DNA of 64,000 bases from Closterium sp. NIES-65 (taxonomy: Eukaryota > Streptophyta > Zygnematophyceae > Desmidiales > Closteriaceae), in assembly GCA_948144175.1 (NCBI GenBank), contig CANXME010001258.1, positions 729,001-793,000 of the forward strand. The letters run 5' to 3'. The notes under the pieces are model-generated. The model saw only the letters and a list, made by a program, of their open reading frames with translations, did no database searches and had not been told where the DNA came from. Within the stretch, counting starts at the first letter, position 1, and each line of letters starts with the position of its first letter. A program made the translations under genes and the position numbers. Of this stretch, positions 11,563 through 23,449 are shown piece by piece.

Positions 11563-14500
11563 CAGGGCTGATTTTATCAGACTAAAATGGTCTGATTGTC
11601 TGATCTGACAGACTATTTTTCAATGGTTCCTGATTTTCCAGACTTGGTGATTTTCCAATAATGAGCACCTCAGAGTTGTGGTTTTCCGAATACTGAGAAT
11701 TTCAGAGTATTGCCTATGCCAATAATGATCCCTCAGACTAAGTAGCGTACGGATCCTGGAAACCGGATATGTACGTACTAGGAAGCTTCCGCAACGTCAC
11801 ATGTTGCCGTGCCATCATGACAATCTCCTTGCTGTCACATGCGAAATCTGAACTTGGCAAATTTGCCACCCCTTGACCGACTCGGTGCCCCCTGTGCCAC
11901 GCTGCACGTGGCAACCGTGATATCTCTGCAACGCTGTGTCAGCGGGAAAGCTGCACCGTGCCATCACTACGCGCTCTGTCCTGCACGGTACAGCACTGCA
12001 GAGGTGACGGGCATGGCGGCTCGAGACCAACGGCAACAGCCAGCCACCCATCAATTGGTTTGAGGACCACGGGGTCCTTCTTCTTCATAGCTCCCTTCAC
12101 CACGCTGACTATGTTTCCTCGGCTGGCTCTCCCAGCAGTGTTCCAGTTAGTGCTCGAGTGACTCCTCCCATGACGGACCAAGAACGCGACCGGCCCGATT
12201 CACCTGATGCTGACCACCCTACTACCAAGGAGGGTGTGGGTAGGTCGGGGCTAGACTGCCTACGCCCCGCAGCAACGGCGGTCATACACGATACTGTTCC
12301 TGCCACCACGCCTGCCTCCCCTACGCCAACTCCAATAGTCTTAGCGCCCGCCATAGCGTCGTCTAGTAAGGGCCCCATCCCACTCACCGTGCGCACTGCA
12401 TCTACCGTTCGGTACAGCGTGCCGTCAGTCACCAAATCAGTTGCGCAGAAGCGTAGTACCCAGAAATGGGTTCAGAGCACGATGGTTACTGGCGGTAGAT
12501 TCCGCAAACCATCTCCACCCCCTTCAGCGCCGGCTGTGGCCACGCCCGACAAGCCACCTCCTCCTAAGTTGTCTAAGAAGGAGGAGATTGAGCAGAAGTG
12601 GCTTCTGGCTGAGGCGAATTACCACTCGAAGTGGCTTCCGTTTTTCCCATGGCTTCTGCTTGTGCGTGCCCAGGATGGGCATCCCTCGCTCAAGTGCTGC
12701 ATCTGCCGTGCCTTTGGCAAGGAGACCACCAAGTATTCAGGCCCTGGCGACGGAGCGCGCGACTTACAAACGCAGACGATGCGGATACACGAGCACTCCA
12801 ACGTCCACAAAGAGGCAGTGGAGCGGCAGTTGGAGATCGAAGAGTCGCTGGACGGCAAGCAGAAGAAGATCGACGATTTCACAACGAGGGACGTGGAAGG
12901 GCGGAGGGTGATTCGCCTTCTGCGTGCCACTGAGTTCATCTGTAAGGTCGATGCTCCAATCTCGATGTTCGCTCGCCTCCTACGTTTCATGTCTGAGCAG
13001 GACACGCCGGACATTCCAAGGCAGGCGTACGGCGTGTATCTTACTCGGTGAGTACCGCGTGTGCCTTCGAGTTAATCAAGTACTCACTACTTCAAATACT
13101 AACGCATTTATGTGGCACTGTTTCCATGCAGTTACGGGTTCCAAGAGATGGTGCACTGCCTTTCGTCTCTGCTTCTCTCAACTCAGCTGCGACACATCCA
13201 GAGCTCTCCGTTTTTGGGCATCAGCTGCGACGAGAGCACGGATCGCACGCGAGGGAAACACCTCATCATCTACTTAACGTTCCTTCGCTTCAACCGGCCC
13301 GTTACTGAGTTCTTTGCACACCTACCTGTTGAGAAGGGTGACGCGGCGTCCCTGCTCTCAGTCATCATGAGTCATCTGCAGACTGTCGGAGTGGACATCA
13401 ACCGCATCTGCGCTATCAGCACCGACGGTGCATCGGTGATGGTTGGGTGTGACAACGGCCTGGTCCCTCGTCTACGGGAGTACATCCCTCACCTGATCTC
13501 CTCACATTGTATCGCGCACAGGTTAGTTGGTTCCACGGTTATCTATATTGCCCATGAACATGTACCTTGTACGCTTTACTAACCGATTACCTCTTTTGAA
13601 TGTGCTTGTGCAGGGAGGCGTTAGCAGTTAAGGACGCTGCCCTTGCATGCCCAGATCTGGACATGATTGACAGAGTGATTCGGGCTGTGGCATCTCTACT
13701 GACGAACTCCAGCAACGTCAGCCAGCGCTTTCAGTACCTGCAGCGCACGATTCACAAAACCAACCTTGAAGTTCAAGGCATCCACGCGGTCAGGTGGCTA
13801 TCGCGCGGTGTGGCTGTCCGTCGTTTCTGCAAGGTCCTCGGTGCATCGATCGTGCTCTTGCATGAGAGCAAGCACAAGTTGTACGAGACCGTCACCTCGT
13901 ATAAGTTTCAGTTCTGCCTTTTCTTTCTTGCAGATGTGCTTGGCATCATGAACGAGCTCAACGTGAAGTTTCAGAAGCGTGAGGTAAGGTTGACCGCATT
14001 GTTCCCTTGTATCCTAAACCACCTCTGTTCTAAACCGTTACTAACATGTCTTGCACACCTCCCCATCCGAATCAGGTCGACGTGACCGAGATCGCCAAGG
14101 ACATTGACGAGGCCACCGGGGACTTGCGCAGGCGCTACCTGGAGTGCGAGGACTTGTTGGGCGGCGGAGAAAGCCCGGCACTGTCTGAGTTCCTGACATT
14201 GCACGGGAAGGTTCCGAAGAAGAAGGTGAAGGTGCGCGGAGTTGACAGCGAAGGTGAAGCAGTGACGCACAAGTACAAGCTTCATGAGAGGAAGATTAAG
14301 GGGCACGCTTACGGCAGCACGTACACGGAGTGCGCGAAGCTGTGCACGAAATTCGCTCAAGAGTGTGTGAACCGGCTGAACTTCCGCCTTGCTGATCTAC
14401 GCAAGCTAGCACCAACGAAGCTCTTTCGAGCAGCCAAGTGGCCCAAGCCTCGGCAGCAGCGCGACCGCAAGACGCGAGAGTACCTACACGGATGCGCTGC

Positions 14501-15519
14501 TATCTTCGACAACAAGCTCCCTGGCTTCGACCTGCGAGCAGCCGAGATGGAGCTTGGCTCGTGGGCTCCAATCATGGCGGCGCACCACGAGGATGAGGGG
14601 TTTTTTCAAGGGCTGAAGAATTTCATGGGTGTAGCTGAGTCCGCCAGGTATGTAATACGATGTGGCGGGGCTAGCTGTGTTTCTCTCACGCAATTGTGAC
14701 ATTCTGCTAACCGGTATGTTAATGCTCGTGTGTGATATTTTGAGGCGCTGGCCCAACATCATGCGGCTGTGGCAAGCCGCTGCCGTGATGCCGCTGTCAA
14801 CCGTTGAATGCGAGCGTGGATTCTCACGCCAGAACGTCATCAAGACCTGGGTGAGAGGCTCTTTAGGCAACGCGCGCCTGGCGGAGCTGATGACGATTTC
14901 CCTACTTGACTACGAGATCGACTGGAACGCGGCCCTCGCCAAATGGCGTGAGGAGAAGCCAAGGCGCCCTGCCAAGACTCCAACCTTCGCTGCAGCAGAG
15001 AGGAAGCGCAAGGGGAAGGAGCTGGCGGACGACCAGGAACGTGAGAGGGTTGTGCGCGGGCTGGAGTGGGATCGTGATGAGTCGGATGCGGACGACGATG
15101 AGGAGGAGGCCTATGAGGAGGAGGAGGACCAGGAGCTGGACGACGACCCTTTCCGCGAGGAGGATGAGGAGGAGGAGGATGTGGAGGAGATAGGCATGGA
15201 TCAGCCTGAGTGAGACCTAAGATTATTTGTAGCTGTAGGTAGGTAGGTAGGTGATTGCTGTAGGTAGGTGATAGCTGTAGGTAGGAGGAAGGAAGGATGC
15301 ATCTGATCTGAGACTCAATGGATGATTGCCATGCCAGGACATTTTAACTTAGTTTGATTTAAGTCTGATTTTAGAATTTGAATAATGACCACCTCAGACT
15401 AAACCCTGAACCAATCCTGTGAAATCAGACTCAAGGAAGTTGGGGAAAATGTGCTTCAGACTAGACTGGAATTTTTTTTACCTGCTCTCAGAGTAGGTTT
15501 TTTTGAAACGTCAGCTCTG
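11563..15519 (+). mobile_element. Complete hAT-superfamily DNA transposon (3,957 bp)
   Basis: The element begins CAGGGCTGATTTT and ends with the inverted counterpart (minus reading CAGAGCTGACGTTT). It is bordered by a perfect 8-base target duplication CTTGCAGG at 11555-11562 and 15520-15527, the length typical of hAT. Subterminal motifs TCAGACTA recur near both ends (for example 11577, 11733, 15394, 15456), and a longer direct repeat AATAATGA..CCTCAGACTA occurs at 11721 and 15381; these are likely transposase-binding arrays. The coding region is uninterrupted. The perfect duplication and open frame point to a recent, possibly autonomous copy. Confidence 0.93.
12170..15213 (+). CDS. hAT transposase (892 aa, 5 exons)
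   Basis: Exons are 12170-13047, 13132-13521, 13614-13983, 14076-14647 and 14745-15213; all phases close and no stop intervenes. The N-terminus is disordered. A C2H2-like BED/TTF zinc finger follows (C176, C179, H207 or H209, H213). The RNase-H-like catalytic core has Asp326 in SCDESTD and Asp391 in ISTDGAS. The hAT C-terminal dimerisation block reads MPLSTVECERGFSRQNVIK, with the expected catalytic Glu at 758 or 760. The C-terminus is an acidic run of Asp/Glu. The layout resembles the ZNF862-like branch of hAT transposases. It would cut the element out and reinsert it with 8-base duplications. Confidence 0.92.
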
Positions 15520-15527
15520 CTTGCAGG

Positions 15528-15982
15528 TACAGCTAGTGCAATCAATCCTAGAAATCACACTGCAGCAGTGCCCTAAGATACAGCCACCCGTGTGTATCCA
15601 TGCCTAAGTGCACATTAAATATCATAGCATCAAGCTACAGTTAGTGAACCGGCTGATTTATCAAATACATACTGTGTTACACGCACCTCGTCATTCGCCT
15701 ACACAGTTGCCTTATCACCTCACCTAACTCCTTCGGCCAACCACTAGATTCCTTACCCTTACTGGGAGGGAGGGAGGGATGGAGGAAGGAGGGAGGGCGA
15801 ATAGACGTAAAGAGGGATGGAGGGAGGGAGACGAGGGGGAGCGAGAGAGGGAGGGTGGAGGGAATGAGGGCGAGAGAGATAGTAGGGGGGAGAGAGGGAG
15901 AGAATGAGCAAGTGGGGGCTGTATGGGCACGCAAGAGAGGTCGTCTCCCTAACTCACCCCCTCCCCTCCCCGCCATCCACAC
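15528..15982. other. Intergenic, with GA-rich stretch
   Basis: Between the hAT element and the stop codon of the minus-strand pyrophosphatase-like gene. It contains a purine-rich GGGA tract at about 15765-15905. No gene is seen. Confidence 0.5.
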
Positions 15983-18900
15983 TCACTCCCTATCGCTACC
16001 ATACCTATCCCTCTCCTCATACCTCCCCCGCCCACCCCCCTCCCTTCTCCCAACAGGACTCAAAGAAGCCCGCCTTCCCCCCACCCCCCTCCGCACATAC
16101 CCCGCCCCATCCTCCTCCCCTCCACCTCCTCCTCTGCCCTGTCTTTGCCCCTCGGTCCTATATGTCCTGTCCGCCCCATCCATCCCATCCATCCCATCTA
16201 TCCCATCTATCCCATCTATCCTATCTCCATAGGCCATAAGCTTGCGAGTGCCCACAGGAGACACGCTTCCTCTCCTCCTCGCCCCCCCTCCTCCTCTCCG
16301 GTACCGGTCTTCGTCGTCGTCGTCATATCTGCCCCTTTCTCCCCCTCTTCCTGCTCTCTCTCGCTCGCCTTCCCTTCCTCTGTACCCTCCTCCTTGTGAG
16401 TAATCATCCCCATAGTTATCATAGCGATCGTTGCTACCACCATAACCACCACCACCAGAACCAGAGCCAGCTGATTCTATCGACCCTCCTGTGTAAGAAC
16501 GGCTATAGCCCCCATCCCCAGCATCCTTATCCCCCCGACCACCACCACCACCACCACCACGAGAATACCCATCTTCATCCCCATAATCCCCCGCTCCTCC
16601 GCCCCCCCTCCCCCGCTCCTGCCCCCTCTCTCTCTGCTCCCCTGTGAAACTCCTCAACAGGTACGAATCCGCACCACCCCGCCGCTCCCTCTCACCGCCT
16701 CCCACTCCTCCGTAACCCCCCCTCACCCCTCCGTACCCACCATACCCGCCCCCCTGGCCTATCGCAGCCTCTGCCTCTTCCCTCAGCTGTCTCCTCCTCT
16801 CGCTCCTCTCTATCGACTCCATACTAGCCCTTCGCACTAAAGGGGGTACTGGCATTGCACCCCCACCACCACTTCGGTACCCCAATAGGGACTGGTGCAG
16901 GAGTTCTGCTCGCATCTGCTCTCGCTGCAATAGGTACGAGCTGCCTGTATTCCCCCCTCCTGCTCCCCCTCCCATGCCGCCGTATTCCCCGCGAGTGTTG
17001 CTGTTGCGACCAGCAGCACCACCAGCACCACCACCGGCAGCAGCAGAGCCTTCGTTAGCCCACTTGGGTCTTGCCCATGCTCCTCCCCGTGCCTGCTGCT
17101 TCTGTGACGCCTCCTGTGGGGATGCGCGGGTGGGCCGGGTGGGAACATGGGGGTTTTTGAGGCGCCTTAAGAGCAGAGCCTTCGTTAGCCCACTTAGGTC
17201 TTGCCCATGCGCCTCCCCGTGCCTGCTGCTTCTGTGACGCCTCCTGTGGGGATGCGCGGGTTGGGGAATGGGAGGATGAGAGGATAAGGGGGCGAGAGGA
17301 AGGAAGGCTGCGCACGGGAGGGGAACGGGGAGAGAGAGCGGCGTGCATGACTGGGAACGCGAGAGAGGCCACGCACGTTCTGAGAGTTTTCAGGAATCGT
17401 CGAGAACAAAAAAAACGGCACACAAGAACAGCTGGGGCAGAGATGGTTTGAGGCAGCGTGGGTTTGAGGCAGCAAGGCAGGAACGATAAGAGGAAGAAGC
17501 AGCAATACTAGTTGGCGCAGTGCTGTGCTTGATCTTTAAGACGCCTCATCAGAGGCATTGCTGTGCTAGTGTCACACTGTAAATAGCCCCTCTGATTCAA
17601 CAACTGCACATAACTCTCAAGAGTCTATTACGCTTTCATGCCGTGCTTGCCTCGTTACTGGATAGCCTATCTGAATGACTTTGCTGCTGCACTATCATCA
17701 CATGTACATGCGTGTTCACATGTGCATGCATGTTCACGTGTTCATGCATGTTCACATATGCATGCATGTTCACATATGCATGCATGTTCACGTGTTCATG
17801 CATGTTCACGTGTTCATGCATGTTCACGTGTTCATGCATGTTCACATATGCATGCATGTTCACATATGCATGCATGTTCACATATGCATGCATGTTCACA
17901 TATGCATGCATGTTCACATATGCATGCATATTCACACGTGCTCATTTGCTCAGGCACATGACACCACGAAGCCCATTGCTTTGCACTGAGGGGCAGGCAC
18001 ACTCACCATGCGTCATTGCCTCTCCGTCTGCCCCGTGAGCGCCTGCCGCTGCAGCTCCATCTCCTCCATCCCAAACACGCCTCTTGCATTCAGCCCCGTG
18101 AGAGTAGGGGCCATCTAACAACCACTTACCATTCAGTTCAACTCCATGCATCGCACATCGCATAGCACAGACTCACCATGCGCTGACTGTTTAGTCGACT
18201 CGAAAGTCAACCCAATCAACTCAGTCAACACAGATAACACATAGCACGCACTCACCATGCGCTGCCTCTCCGTCTGTCCTGTCAGTGCCCGCTGCAGCTC
18301 CATCTCCTCCGTCTCAAATGCTTCTGCTCTCCTCCTCTCCCTCCCCCCTCCTGCTCCTCCCCCCGACCCCCCTCCGCCTGCCCCTCCCCCCATCTCATCC
18401 AGGTCTTTCATATCAAACCGCCTCCGGTAGTCAACTTCAGTGCTAGACCGATGATAATCCATCTCCTCATCTCTTCCCCCTCCTCCCCCTCTATAAGGCG
18501 ACCTGTCCCTTCTATAAGGTGACCCGCCTGCTCTATACGGCGACCTCCCTCCCCTATACGGGGACGTCCCTCCCCCTTCCCTTCCCCCTTCCTTTCCGCC
18601 TCCGCCTCCCCCGCGGTATGGTGACCCTCCTCCTCTGTACAGTGATCCGCCCCCTCCTCTCGGTGACCCCCCCCCTCCTCTCGGTGACCCCCCCCCTCCT
18701 CTCGGTGACCCCCCCCCCTCCCCTCGGTGACCTCATCTCTTCCTCCCCTTTCCCTCCTCTCCCCCACCCCTTTCCCTCCTCTCCCCATCCCCCCCTTGGG
18801 GAAACCGGCCACGTCCCTCCGCCCATTCCCCCCGCGCCTCCCCCGCGAAACCCTCCGCTGCTCCGCGGCCTCCCTTCCCCCCCACTGGCGGGGCGGCCGT

Positions 18901-19245
18901 GGGGGGACCTGGGGGGAAGAGTAGGCGCTCCCCCTCCTCCCCCCCCAGCCGTTCCCCGCCCCTTCACAAGCTTTCCTCTCCCCCATTCCCCCTCCTCGCC
19001 CTCCGTTCCGCTCCCTTCATCGCCCCTCTCCCTTCCCCCCTCATCCCCACTCTTCAGCTCTTCATACTCATCTTCGTGATACTCCTCCTCCTCTCTTCGC
19101 CCCTCGCCCTCCCGCCTTCTCTCACCACCACCACCACCACCACCACCACCACCACCACCACCACCACCACCACCACCACCACCACCACCACCACCACCAC
19201 CACCACCACCACCACCACCACCACCACCACCACCACCACCACCAC

Positions 19246-19286
<41 letters not shown>

Positions 19287-21863
19287 GCAGCAGCACCAGC
19301 AGCGGCAGCGCCACCACCAGTAGCAGAGCTGCCAGCAGCACCACCACCACCCTTCCCCCCTGGGCTCTTCTCCCCCTCCTTCCCTCGCTCCTGCTGCTCC
19401 TGCTCCTTCTCTGCGCTCCTCACTCCAGCCATAAAGGCTTTTCTAAACCCTTTCTCACCGTTGCTCCTCTCTCCGCCCCCGTCTGCTCCTCCTGCCCCTC
19501 CCTCCCCTCCACCTCCTCCCCTCTCGTCTTGCCCTCCTCCTCCTCCCCCATCTCCCCCACTCTCACCACTCTCAACCCCTCTTTTACCACTCAACTCATC
19601 CGCATTCCCAACCTCTTTCCCCTCTCTCCCTTCTTTCCCCTCTATCCCCTGTTTCCCGCTCTGCATTTGCTCCACCTTCTTTCCAAAGCCCCCCTCGCCT
19701 GAAGCAGCAGCAGCAGCAGCAACAATAGCAGCGGCAGCAGCGCCAGCAGTAGCAGACCGAGGGACTGCGCTCCGCGCATTCACCCCAGACGTTGCACTCC
19801 CCGCATTCCCCGCATTCCCTGCATTCCCTGCAGTCACTGCACTCATCCCACTCACCGACTTGGGAATAATACCATGCGCGTTCAGGCCGTGGGAGAAACT
19901 AAAGCTCTTGCCGGTTTGGGTTTGAGCAATACTGGCGTTGCTAGCCTCCTCCCCTTGCTTTCCGCCCTGCCCTTCCCCGTTCCCCTTAGCCTCCGCTGCA
20001 GCACCAGGCCTGTTTTCCCCTTTGGAAACGTCACTATTTCCCCCCACTCCCGCTCCTCCCGCTGTCCCTGCTGCCCCTCCTGCTGCTGCGCCTCCTGCGG
20101 CTTTCCCCGCGCCGCGCCCCGCGGCCTTCGCCGCGGCGGCAGCAGCCGCGCGCCTGGCAGCCGCGGAGACCACGGGGGCGGCGGGCGGGATTCCCGGCGC
20201 ACCCGCCACTCCGCCTCCTGCTCCGGCGGCGTCCGCCGCTCCTGCAGCAGCGGCGGCGCCAGCGCCGGCTCCGCCACTTGCGCCCGCCCCCCCCGCTTTT
20301 CCCCCCCGCCCCCCCCGCAACCTTGCCCCCGACCCCCCCGGTACCAGGGCGCAGCTTCGACGCCGCGCCTGCAGCCGGCGCGCCCGCTACCCCCGCTGCT
20401 CCCTCCGCTGCTCCCCCCCCTGCTTTCCCCGCTGCGCCCGCCGCTCCCGCTGCCGGCTTGTTAGCTTGCGCCGACGGCGCAGTGGACGGGCGGCTGATCT
20501 CCATCGGCGGAGCGGCTTCCGTACTCTTGGAGCGCGCAAGCAGGAACGGCGAGCGCGACCGCGCAACCTCGTCCGCGCCCGCCTCCCCGTCGGCCATCCC
20601 GCTGCCCTTCCGCGTAAGCAGCCTGCCGCCTTTCTTCCCCGCCCTGCCCTTGCCGTCTTTTGCGGAGGAATCGTCCGTGACCACACGATCGACCATCGCG
20701 AAGAAAGCTGGACGGTTCAGATGCTTCCGCGACCTCAGCTTCTCCAGCATACCAACGGTCTCAACCGTAGATAACGTCTCCCATACCGAATCATTTACCT
20801 CCCCTGCTGCGCCTCTTCCTGGCGCGCCCCTATCCGCCGCTCCCCCTCTTCCCCTCCCCCTCCCCGCGCCTGCTCCCCCGGCTCCCCCTTTCGCGCGCGC
20901 CTGTTCCGCCTCCGCCACTTTTTCCTCCCAGTCAGGATCACTGACGAAGATACTAGCCACGCCGCCGCCATCGCTGACGTATTTCGCCGTGTAAGGCGCC
21001 CAGAACGCTTCTATAGTCTTCATCTTCGGCGGCCGCGAGCGCGGGAGCCAAGGCTCGGGCTTCGGTAGCGCGTGAAACATGGCCTGCCATGCCACGTGGC
21101 ACGTGCGTATGCACGCCTGCACCTGATCGCGCCCCTTGGCGCGCTCGTTGAACCCGAACGCCTTCCCCGCGTCGCCTTTCTCCGTGCAGTCGCACAGCCG
21201 CAGCCACTCCCTAATCTCCTCCAGCACGCCGGGTAACTTCCTGCTGACGTCAGCCACGTCGTTCAGCTCTTTCGCCAACGGGTCGTCCGTCGCGACTGCG
21301 ACGATTTTCCACGCGATATTCGCTCCCTGGCTAATCGCCGCGAAAGCCGCGAGCGGCTTCACGGAATACACCTCCCCCGTCCGCGCCGTCCGCGATCCAA
21401 GCTCGATCACCTGCAGCGGCCGCCCGTCGAAGCGCATCCCGCCCAGATCCTCATTCGGCGCCGCGGGATCCGCCCACGTCTGCGTGAAGATCCCCAGGTT
21501 CCACTGGCAGTTCTCCGCGTAATGCGCGGGGCGGCCGTTGCGCTTCAGCAGGCGAACGGGATTGAAATTCTCGTCGTCCGCGACTTCAAAGTTGGCCCAG
21601 ATACCGCGCGGCGTGACGCACAGAAACGACAAGCCCTGCTCGAACGTGCAGTTCTCCTGCACGCCCGGCGGCGGGGGAATCGCGCTCGGCGCCTTGGGAT
21701 CCGCGGCGGGATACGCGGAGAGGAAGAGCGGGATATCGTGCCAGGGGGAAAAGGCGCGGTATTGGCTGTCGAGGAAGAGGAGGCGGTAGAGGAGGGTTCC
21801 CGGGGCGCCGAACTCGAGCGTGGTCCACCAGGGAATAATGGCACCACTGCTCGTTGTCGTCAT
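15983..21863 (-). CDS. Giant pyrophosphatase-like protein with degenerate active site and long low-complexity tail
   Basis: The start at 21863 has a strong GCCGCC context. Exon 1 is 21863-18256 and exon 2 is 17113-15983; the phases match (0/0). Residues 1 to about 290 follow family I soluble inorganic pyrophosphatase: SPWHDIPLFL, FNPV, WNLGIFTQTWADP, RTGEVYSVKPLAA, WKIVAVATDDPLAKELNDVADV, IREWLRL, FGFNERAKGRD. The signature D-x-D-P-x-D reads FDGRPLQV, so two of the three aspartates are Arg and Gln. The downstream metal-binding aspartates before WKIVAV are also missing and the usual Tyr-Lys near the end is Leu-Arg. Hydrolysis is therefore unlikely. The tail is Gly/Ala/Arg/Ser-rich, with SPYRGG repeats and RRASMESIERSERRR near its end. 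About 1,578 residues are predicted after allowing two +1 slips in G-runs (near 20285-20335 and at 18709-18720). Function unknown. Confidence 0.6.
17044..17261 (-). repeat. Exon-border echo 3: copy of the start of exon 2 of the pyrophosphatase-like gene
   Basis: Bases 17044-17131 and 17174-17261 are 88-base direct repeats with two mismatches, offset 130. The first contains the exon 2 acceptor (AG at 17115-17114) and first 70 coding bases. The second is the same border, acceptor included, inside the intron on the 5' side. Confidence 0.9.
17704..17940 (+). repeat. 18-bp alternating tandem repeat in the pyrophosphatase-like gene intron
   Basis: About 13 copies of an 18-base unit, CATGCATGTTCACATATG, alternating with a CACGTGTT variant. 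It is mostly alternating purine-pyrimidine. The open frames of both strands across it are artefacts. Confidence 0.9.
18001..18325 (-). repeat. Exon-border echo 4: copies of the end of exon 1 of the pyrophosphatase-like gene
   Basis: The end of exon 1 (18256-18325, coding EEMELQRALTGQTERQRM, donor GTGAGT) is repeated in the downstream intron at 18001-18085 with its donor and an in-frame stop. A shorter copy of the donor region (ACTCACCATGCGCTG) lies at 18171-18186. Confidence 0.8.
19120..19330 (-). repeat. (GGT)n/(GCT)n codon repeats coding poly-Gly and poly-Ala
   Basis: An uninterrupted CAC run of about 125 bases followed by CAG repeats on the plus strand. On the minus strand it encodes poly-Ala then poly-Gly within the tail of the pyrophosphatase-like protein. 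Confidence 0.85.
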
Positions 21864-23072
21864 GGCGGCGTGCGCGTGTGAGAGTGAGACTGGGAGTGAG
21901 AAAGTGGGAGTGCGAGAGTGGGAGTGGGTTTGAGTGTGCAGTAGGAATTACTGACGACAACCTTTTCCACGGGTGACTATTGAGCTTCTCGAGTCGACTT
22001 AATGTTACGACTAGCGACGAAGCAACGTGCGATTAAAAGGGGCGGCGCGGCTGTCCTGTAACGTAAAGGCGTACTCGAATTAATTATAATATCCGGTTAG
22101 CAAAACTGGCGACTCCAGGCGATGGAAACGGCTGGCAAACCTGAGCTAAGCCAGCGAGTACCGGCGGAATTACTGGTTTCGCACATTGTTACAGACTAGA
22201 CTATGCTCTGGCAATGCGAGGATAGTGAAAGTAGGGGAATGCACCGTGGTGGATTGTTGAGTACTAAACGTCGCACTGCAAGCCAGGAATCGCGACGTCT
22301 CTACGCGCAGAAGCAGGGCAGGCTAAGACAAACCAAAGATAATTAGGCGGCGCCATAACCATGTCTCCAAGCCCATAACAACAGCCATAAAGAGAACGAT
22401 AAGACGCAAGTAAGCTCCTGGCAAGTGACGAAAAAATTAGTCCCAGAATGCGGCTAGAGTCAGGGTGAGAAGTGGAACAGAGTTTGGAGTGGGGCTTGTC
22501 AAGAGTTGGAGCAGCAATGCTGCAGAGCGGACCGAGCGGGACAAGCAAGGCGGAGCGGTCTGGGCAGCAGCTGAATGCATGCTGGCGGTCAGCGGAGGAA
22601 AATGGGGTGGCGGGAGAGTGTGGGAGGAGGGAGGGAGAGGAATCTGGGCCTGTGCATGGGCTGGCGATACGGATAATGTTTACTGAAATTTCCCCCACTA
22701 ACTGGAGTTTGAAATTCTAAAAACAAACTCTTAAAAAGCCAGTACCTACACTGCTTTGAGCGATCTTGTAAAGTGCTGGAACGTGAGTTTTGTTCAGGTG
22801 AGGGAGGGCTCCAGAGTTTTGTTTAAGGTTAATCAAACGGTCAGCGGACGTGGCAGCGGTAAGCTTGACAAATAGGTTCGTGGCACCTCATCCCCACTTT
22901 GCCGTACACTCCTGGCAACACGTCGGTGTTGAGCTAGGGGGCCTCAGCGTCGTGCTTTCCCGCCATTTTTTCACCTTTCGCCACAGGTCTGGACTACCGT
23001 TGTTGAGGGTGTGCAAGGCAACCTCTGCTGTGGACGGCTCGTAACATTATTTCATACGATAATCAAACATGT
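21864..23072. other. Promoter side of the pyrophosphatase-like gene; no other gene recognised
   Basis: About 1.2 kb up to the target duplication of the gypsy element. A 144-codon minus-strand frame (22264-22698) has no domain or splice support. Confidence 0.4.
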
Positions 23073-23077
23073 TACAC

Positions 23078-23419
23078 TGTTGTGAGTGAAATTGAGTGAT
23101 CTAGCTAGAATTGCACTATCGAAACAAGAGTTCAATGAGTGAAGGCATGAGCGAAGAATATATAGCGACGCTACAGTGGTAACGGTAATGGACTGTGGTT
23201 GTTGCGCGACGGGCCTGGGACTGAGGTTTGGGGAAATGTCGAAGCGGAGGTCCGGAGCGCGGGTTACCCGCCGAGCCGTGAGGTCGGGGTGTGACGTGCA
23301 AAGGTGGTGGGAGGATTGTCGATGCGAGGGTTGCGAGTGGTAACGGTGCTGACTGTGGTGCTACAGTGGTGTACGCGCTGAACGGGGACGCGAAGTAAGG
23401 AAAAGGAATTTTCCTTACA
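23078..23419 (-). repeat. Gypsy 3' LTR
   Basis: 342 bases, the same length as the LTR at 40217-40558. On the minus strand it starts TGTAAGG and ends CAACA. Confidence 0.93.
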
Positions 23420-23449
23420 CTACCCCCTCCCCCCCTAAAGAGGTCCTCC

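Noticed and set aside
17636..18038. His/Met/Cys repeat frames on both strands
   Set aside because: Artefacts of the 18-base intronic repeat.
22264..22698. 144-codon minus-strand frame
   Set aside because: No domain, no splice partner, ordinary intergenic composition.
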